Of a stretch of DNA of 64,000 bases, positions 59,601-64,000 are shown piece after piece. The position numbers and the translations under genes were made by a program. The stretch lies in contig NC_092577.1 of assembly GCF_037975245.1 (NCBI RefSeq), positions 26,779,398 to 26,843,397 of the forward strand, read 5' to 3'. The stretch is from Apostichopus japonicus (lineage: Eukaryota; Echinodermata; Holothuroidea; Aspidochirotida; Stichopodidae). Numbering within the stretch: position 1 is the stretch's first letter; each line of letters begins with the position of its first letter. The notes beneath the pieces were generated by a model, which made no database searches, was not told the origin of the DNA, and saw only the letters and a list, made by a program, of their open reading frames with translations.

Positions 59601-62219
59601 GTTAATCCATTGTTTTAGAAATTGTAATAATTCAGTCAAGGCATGCTAGTGAAACTCTATGCAAATGACATAGCATCATTGCATAATATACTGTTCAACA
59701 CAGTTTGAGGTTGACGATTTTGTAAGTTGTTATTCAAGGCCATGAAAGTCCTATGTTTTTCTACTCTATTTGAGTTATGTGTTGCGTCGTAGGAAAAACT
59801 TGTATTAGTTAATAGTTCTGCCACTTTAATTAATGAGTATCAGATATTTCCAGGGTACGTTCTCCTAGAAATTATAGTTGCATTTGTACAGGTTTAATTA
59901 AATACAATAAAAAATGTATTTGCCAAGTAACTGACAACTTAACTGGCAGCAGAACAGTTTTATTCAAGTAGTTTGTGCATATTTGTTTACCCATCTCTTC
60001 TTTAGGTGAGGCTACGCCTTCCTAAAGTATATTTTCTATCACAAGGTAATTAGTAGGTGAATTCTGATTTTGTTTCTCATTAAAGGCACAGGGAGATCTC
60101 AGTATTGGACAGAAGCTTAAAGTAGCATGTTTTTCTTGAATTTAGCGATTTGATAATTCCTTAGTTATGTATGGTCATTAGCTTGACTAGTCATACTTCA
60201 TTTCAGAAATGAAATGTGATGAAGTATGTACAGTACACAGACCTTTTTTGGAAAAAAAAGTTTAGGTGTTTAGGATTCCAAATGGTTTATTAATGCATGT
60301 TTAGTAACCTTCATTTTCTGAAACCATGAAGAAGAAACCTATTGTTATAACCTGTAACCTATTGTTATCACCTGTAATCTATTGTTATCACCTGTAATCT
60401 ATTGTTATCACCTGCAATCTTTTTTTCTTCAAATGAGTGAATACTTGTTAGGTTTTGCTGTATTTAAACAAAACAAGTATGCTAACTTTGTTAATTGCCG
60501 ACTGCAGAAATCTGCTTAAAATTCACTAGACAGTGCTGTTGTTGTGCCTGGCAAATCACTCTTTGGATCTGGTTGCATCTGGCAGTGTATTGTATGATGG
60601 TGTGAACAGCAATCTTACAACCACACATGATTTCTCATGGCTGTAATTAACCATGTATGAAGTCTGTATGCACCCAGGGCTTCAGTATAGCAATCAATTA
60701 TCCGATACCACACTGAATACTGTTGAATAGGCAACAGATGTGTATGTGTGTATGGGTGGCTTGCCTTAGCATTCCACCTCACAGAACTGCTTATGTGTCA
60801 TACATTATTGAGTTTACCCAACCCACTCCCTGGACTTTGGAATATACAGGGAATGTGCTATATTAAAACAACCTGATGTGTAAACAGAGAACTTTACATC
60901 AAAGAGAGTGTCTTGAATAATAATAGTGTAGTGGTGTCATTAAAATAATACATGAGATATATTTAGGATACATACTACAACGTGAGATCACTGTTAAACT
61001 CAGCTGTAAAAATTCACAGTTTAGAAAAACAGAAAATAAGATTCAGTGAAGTGTTATGTACAATTTCTTACCTTTTATTATTTCCATTTCCAACGAACGT
61101 TTGCTTTATTGCTGTCATTGATCATAGCATACATGTTTACATATGAACCATTCAACTAGATGAAAGGATAGTTTGGGGAGTTTTAACTGCAAAGTTCTAG
61201 GAATACAAAGACTAATGTACATGGATTTAAGTATAAAGTTTTTGCATTCATGACAGTATCAAAAGTATCGATAAAGAGCTCGTTGAGCTGCAAAATTTGG
61301 AGGTTGATTAGTCAATGCTCATAAGATGTCAAGAATCTACTGTGTCAATGTACTGTTGTCACAAGGTACAGGCAGTTCTAGTAAGATTTAAAAACTTTCA
61401 ATACTATAGCATCCTCAACCAAAGGTCAGAAGTTAGCAGTTAAAGGATGTGAAGACTCGCCCAAAAAGAAATGTCTAATGCCGGTAATTTGACCTAGTTT
61501 CGAATGAGGTGTAACAGAAGTGTTAGACACCACAATCGATCCCAGAAAATACACACACAGCTTGCTACCGTCGGTAATTAGACACTAGTGTACAGTCAGT
61601 ACATACAGCTGCGGTCAATACTCACAGCACAGTATACAAACGATACAGCGATGGACATCTCAGGTCCAGCTAAAGATAACAATTAAGGTATCACGTTTCA
61701 TTACTGTCTGCATTTTGTAGCGACACAAACAAAACGTCACTTGCAAGCAACAGAAAGTTAACTTTTTCAGATGGCCGCACGTGGTTTGGGGTGAGTCTTC
61801 AATGCCTTTAAGTCTGACATTGAAGAGAAATTTATTTCAAAAATGGTACAAGTGACAGTAAATGTCAAAACAACCTCTTACACTTAACTCTGAGGTGTGG
61901 AGAAAGTATCTCTGTAGCAATTTCCTTTTAAAATGGGCTACTTCATTGTATGCTAGTTTTAATTCCCTGTTTGCCAACTAACCTGTGGAGGGGAGGGAAG
62001 GGGAGTAGACGTTGCTCCTTTGGTTGCTTGCTTGTTTGTTATTTTCTCTCTTTACTTTTATCCATTTATTACAGCAGACCAAATCAAGCCTTGTCCACGA
62101 TGCACTGCCCTAATTATTAAGATGGATGATGGTTCCTGTAATCACATGACCTGTGCTGTCTGTGGGGCTGAGTTCTGCTGGCTCTGTATGAAGGAGATCT
62201 CTGATCTCCATTACCTCAG
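46792..62219 (+). CDS. RNF19: RNF19-type RBR E3 ubiquitin-protein ligase, 5' part
   Basis: Exons 46792-47608 (ATG at 46944), 51237-51427 and 62075-62219 join in phase. They encode the first 333 residues, and the gene runs off the window. Order: Ser/Arg-rich basic tail (1-125), RING1 (Cys129-Cys176: [17 protein letters not shown]), IBR (about 199-268: [31 protein letters not shown]), RING2 (about 291-325: [21 protein letters not shown]). The catalytic Cys that takes ubiquitin in RBR ligases is Cys307 (GSC-NHM, codon 62137-62139). DCGYAVIA and [13 protein letters not shown] are characteristic of RNF19A/B (dorfin/NKLAM). Family members are anchored in ER-type membranes by two C-terminal helices, which lie beyond the window. 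Single invertebrate orthologue of RNF19A and B is inferred. Confidence 0.93.
48050..48734 (+). pseudogene. Penelope-like GIY-YIG remnant with 3' tail (intronic)
   Basis: Reads [20 protein letters not shown] and [19 protein letters not shown], the C-terminal part of the GIY-YIG region. It is followed by a T/C-rich segment and the tail [12 protein letters not shown] (GAAGATCCAGCTAGGATCG). The same family occurs at 15.1-15.7 kb on the minus strand, and its tail at 24.5 kb. An open frame survives, but the catalytic N-terminal part and polymerase are missing. It lies in RNF19 intron 1. Confidence 0.6.
51237..51427 (+). CDS. RNF19: RNF19 exon: rest of IBR
   Basis: Between CTGTTGCAG| and ATCAG|GTAAGT. 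Encodes [39 protein letters not shown] and a Ser-rich linker ([13 protein letters not shown]). Leaves in phase 1. Confidence 0.95.
52901..53050. mobile_element. Short fold-back element (intronic)
   Basis: CAGGCCTCAAATTT at the left and AAATTTGAGGCCTG at the right are perfect inverted ends. Inner arms GATGGTGCCCTTCCAACTGG and CCAGTTGAAAGGGCACCGTC continue the hairpin. About 140 bp, no coding capacity. Confidence 0.75.
53195..53310 (+). repeat. Dispersed repeat family B, partial copy 3
   Basis: TTTTGGCGAGTAGATTGTTA and CGCCAAACGACGAGTACTTT align with the start of the 7485-7815 copy. The rest of the family sequence is absent. Confidence 0.5.
53959..54420. mobile_element. TA-flanked MITE with AGGTGACCA ends (intronic)
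   Basis: Starts TAAGGTGACCAGACGTCCC and ends ATATGGTCACCTTA. The inverted ends AGGTGACCA/TGGTCACCT are flanked by TA on both sides, compatible with a Tc1/mariner-type duplication. Internal CCCTGATT and GGGGACAGTCCCTGATTA blocks repeat. No transposase. Confidence 0.6.
57756..58095 (-). mobile_element. TTAA-type MITE, copy 3 (intronic)
   Basis: Left end TTAAAGGGTGTGAAGACTCG at 57756. The right end is degraded (GAGTCGTCAATGCATCAAAG). The body is the reverse complement of copy 2. Confidence 0.8.
60338..60420. repeat. 20-bp minisatellite, four copies (intronic)
   Basis: Unit CTATTGTTATCACCTGTAAT, nearly identical between copies, in the large RNF19 intron. Confidence 0.9.
61440..61811 (-). mobile_element. 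TTAA-type MITE, copy 4 (intronic, best-preserved)
   Basis: TTAA at 61440-61443 and 61808-61811. Inverted ends TTAAAGGATGTGAAGACTCG and GAGTCTTCAATGCCTTTAA match at most positions. TTAA targets are typical of piggyBac- and Kolobok-type transposases, and this copy defines the family. Confidence 0.88.
62075..62219 (+). CDS. RNF19: RNF19 exon: RING2 with catalytic cysteine
   Basis: From TTATTACAG| to CTCAG|GTAATT, phase 2 at exit. Encodes [40 protein letters not shown] and EISDLHYL. All RING2 zinc ligands and the catalytic Cys are intact. Confidence 0.95.
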
Positions 62220-62221
62220 GT

Positions 62222-64000
62222 AATTCAATTGTTACTGTCAAAGCTTCCATCATGTGCACTGCCTGTAATTTGTTCAACAACCCCTCCCTCCCTATTTAAT
62301 AGACCGCAGGTAACCATTGATAGTTTAGAAACTTTGGTCACACTGCTCATCGTATTCTCCACCCGTCTCTCTTTCCAGGTATTCTCTTCTCCTCCTACCT
62401 GTTTCCAGTTCACCATTTCATCTATCAATGTCCACCTTCATTTCTGTGTCCATTTAATTCATCATCTCCCAATCTCTACTGTTGATCTAAAATGCATTGT
62501 CCCTCTGTGTTGTAGATGTAATTAATGTATTGCCTTGTTGCATATTCTTCCAGTTAGTGAAAGCAATGAAACTTCAATTATAGTAACATGTACTGAAAAC
62601 AGAACAGCTGTTATGTTGTAGGAACTTTGATGATTTTTGAATGCTGAATTTAAGCCAACATATTTCTGTTATTGCTCAATTAGTGTCGATAGTCTGTTGT
62701 TCTGTTGTAATGTTACTACTGCATGGGCAGTGTGTCTTTTGATTTAAGCCATCATCAGGCTATCGATTTTGACACTTTTCACGACCACATCTGGTTAATG
62801 AGATGTTCCAGTTCATTACTTGTTGCGCCTCTCTTTAACCAATCATATTCATGCATTGTATGCCAACTGTGTGATGATTCTGTAATGGGCTTAGTAGGGT
62901 ACAGTGGTCGTTAGTACAGTAAAGGTGAAAGATGGATTCCAGTAAATTCAGACCAGGACAGAAAGGTAGCTATTGAGGATCCTGTCATTGATCGGTATCA
63001 TAATCCTTAAGGCAGCTAACATATCCACTGTCTTTCATAGAATTAAGTGGCCCTTTCTTTCACACTATGAGTGGGATAAAAACAGTTTCCATAGCAACAT
63101 ATTGAATGCATGGTTTTGCGTGAATGATTGCCGTGGGCACACCTATCTTGTGGTGATTGGTAGTTTTTTGTGGCCTGAACTCCAAGTAATGTTAGTGCAC
63201 CTATTGTATGGCTTCAAGCAATGTGATCGTGTTTCTTATTAATAATCCAAGATTTTTCACTGTTTATTGTTACAGTGTGTACATGAGGTCAAAGACAGGC
63301 TGTGTGAGATTACATGTTGCAACAAAGACAACACAATTGCAAGAGTTTACAAGCTCTTGCATTTGTTTTCTCCATAGATAATTAAGTAGGGTAATTTTCC
63401 CTTTTATTTTCAGCAATTAATTTTGATATATTGTCTAGTACAAAGAGCACCTGGTTACTATTAATTAATACTTAACTACCTCGCCATATATACACAGTAA
63501 ACTACTCCCATATTCTTGTGTGAAGTATTTGTAAAAAGCTATTCTCTACGGAAAGTGACTTTAAAAGGTAGCAGCAACAATTTCTGCTCCAATTCCCATA
63601 TGCAAAGTAGCCCAAGATTAGATATAGAAAGTGTTGTACAACTTAGCTAAATATTGGTGTTCATTCTGCAGAGTATCAGACTTATGTTCAGGTTATCCAC
63701 ACTGTACTCTGCCTGACACACATTCAGCAGATTGATAAGTAGTTAGTGTTCTGATAACACCCAGTAGTCTAAAAGTACTACTAATAAGAATAATCGTAAA
63801 TGTGATTACACTTGCTATCATTAAGTTCAAAGTATAGTTGATATAGTTTCATATATTCACAGACATACATAAGGACAACATTGGAAGGTCTTTCCATGTA
63901 GGTCTAATGCTCCTCTATTGAATTAACTATGATTAATGCTCAAACCTCAGTCACTGAGACTCAACTCAACTAAGAACTGCACTGCTAGTTATTGTCTTAT
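62222..64000 (+). other. RNF19 intron continuing past the window end
   Basis: The exon ending at 62219 has an unpaired phase 2 donor and the conserved continuation after HYL was not found before 64000. No other gene recognised here. Confidence 0.6.

Larger units (their letters stand above)
51428..62074 (+). other. RNF19 intron of 10.6 kb
   Basis: No competing gene recognised. It contains a fold-back element (52901-53050), a family B fragment (53195-53310), a TA-flanked MITE (53959-54420), a stretch with repeated AAAGTTTGCGTCC motifs (about 55465-56400), two TTAA MITEs (57756-58095 and 61440-61811) and a 20-bp minisatellite (60338-60420). The remainder is AT-rich unique DNA. Confidence 0.75.

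Overview
This is a eukaryotic, AT-rich, intron- and repeat-laden window. It has no bacterial-style operons, and most of it is non-coding. The conserved genes are metazoan. A tRNA-derived SINE, Penelope-like and non-LTR retroelement remnants, and many short hAT-type elements suggest a marine invertebrate, probably a deuterostome such as an echinoderm. That placement is inference from style and content, not from a species-specific marker.

Layout. 0.2-11 kb is a repeat landscape: a TTAA-flanked MITE with a second element inside it, several hAT-type elements, a palindromic minisatellite, a SINE split by a hAT MITE, a fold-back element, and a head-to-head Penelope-like GIY-YIG fragment set in TA microsatellites. 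12.1-16.06 kb holds a three-exon gene of unknown function whose splice phases all agree. 19.2-26.38 kb holds an eight-exon gene for a type II membrane protein. Its extracellular part looks like a bacterial family 3 amino-acid solute-binding protein (the periplasmic-binding fold also used by ionotropic glutamate receptors). Its introns carry two tandem arrays and its second exon shows a one-base frame conflict. 27.6-34.5 kb is again repetitive: a broken LINE endonuclease, MITEs, a 1.3-kb 70-bp-unit minisatellite, a perfect 57-bp-arm palindrome and a 35-bp-unit minisatellite. 34.95-35.19 kb encodes the start of a THAP-type zinc finger. 37.3-42.7 kb holds more hAT elements, then a long fold-back structure and a higher-order satellite. 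46.2-46.7 kb is the 3' end of a second LINE on the minus strand. From 46.8 kb to beyond the window end lies the 5' part of an RNF19-type RBR E3 ubiquitin ligase (RING1, IBR and RING2 exons at 46.8, 51.2 and 62.1 kb, with a 10.6-kb intron). Its membrane-spanning 3' exons are not in the window.

The genes show no functional link to one another. The main points of interest are the membrane-anchored solute-binding protein, the unknown three-exon gene, and an unusually clear record of nested DNA-transposon insertions with intact target-site duplications.
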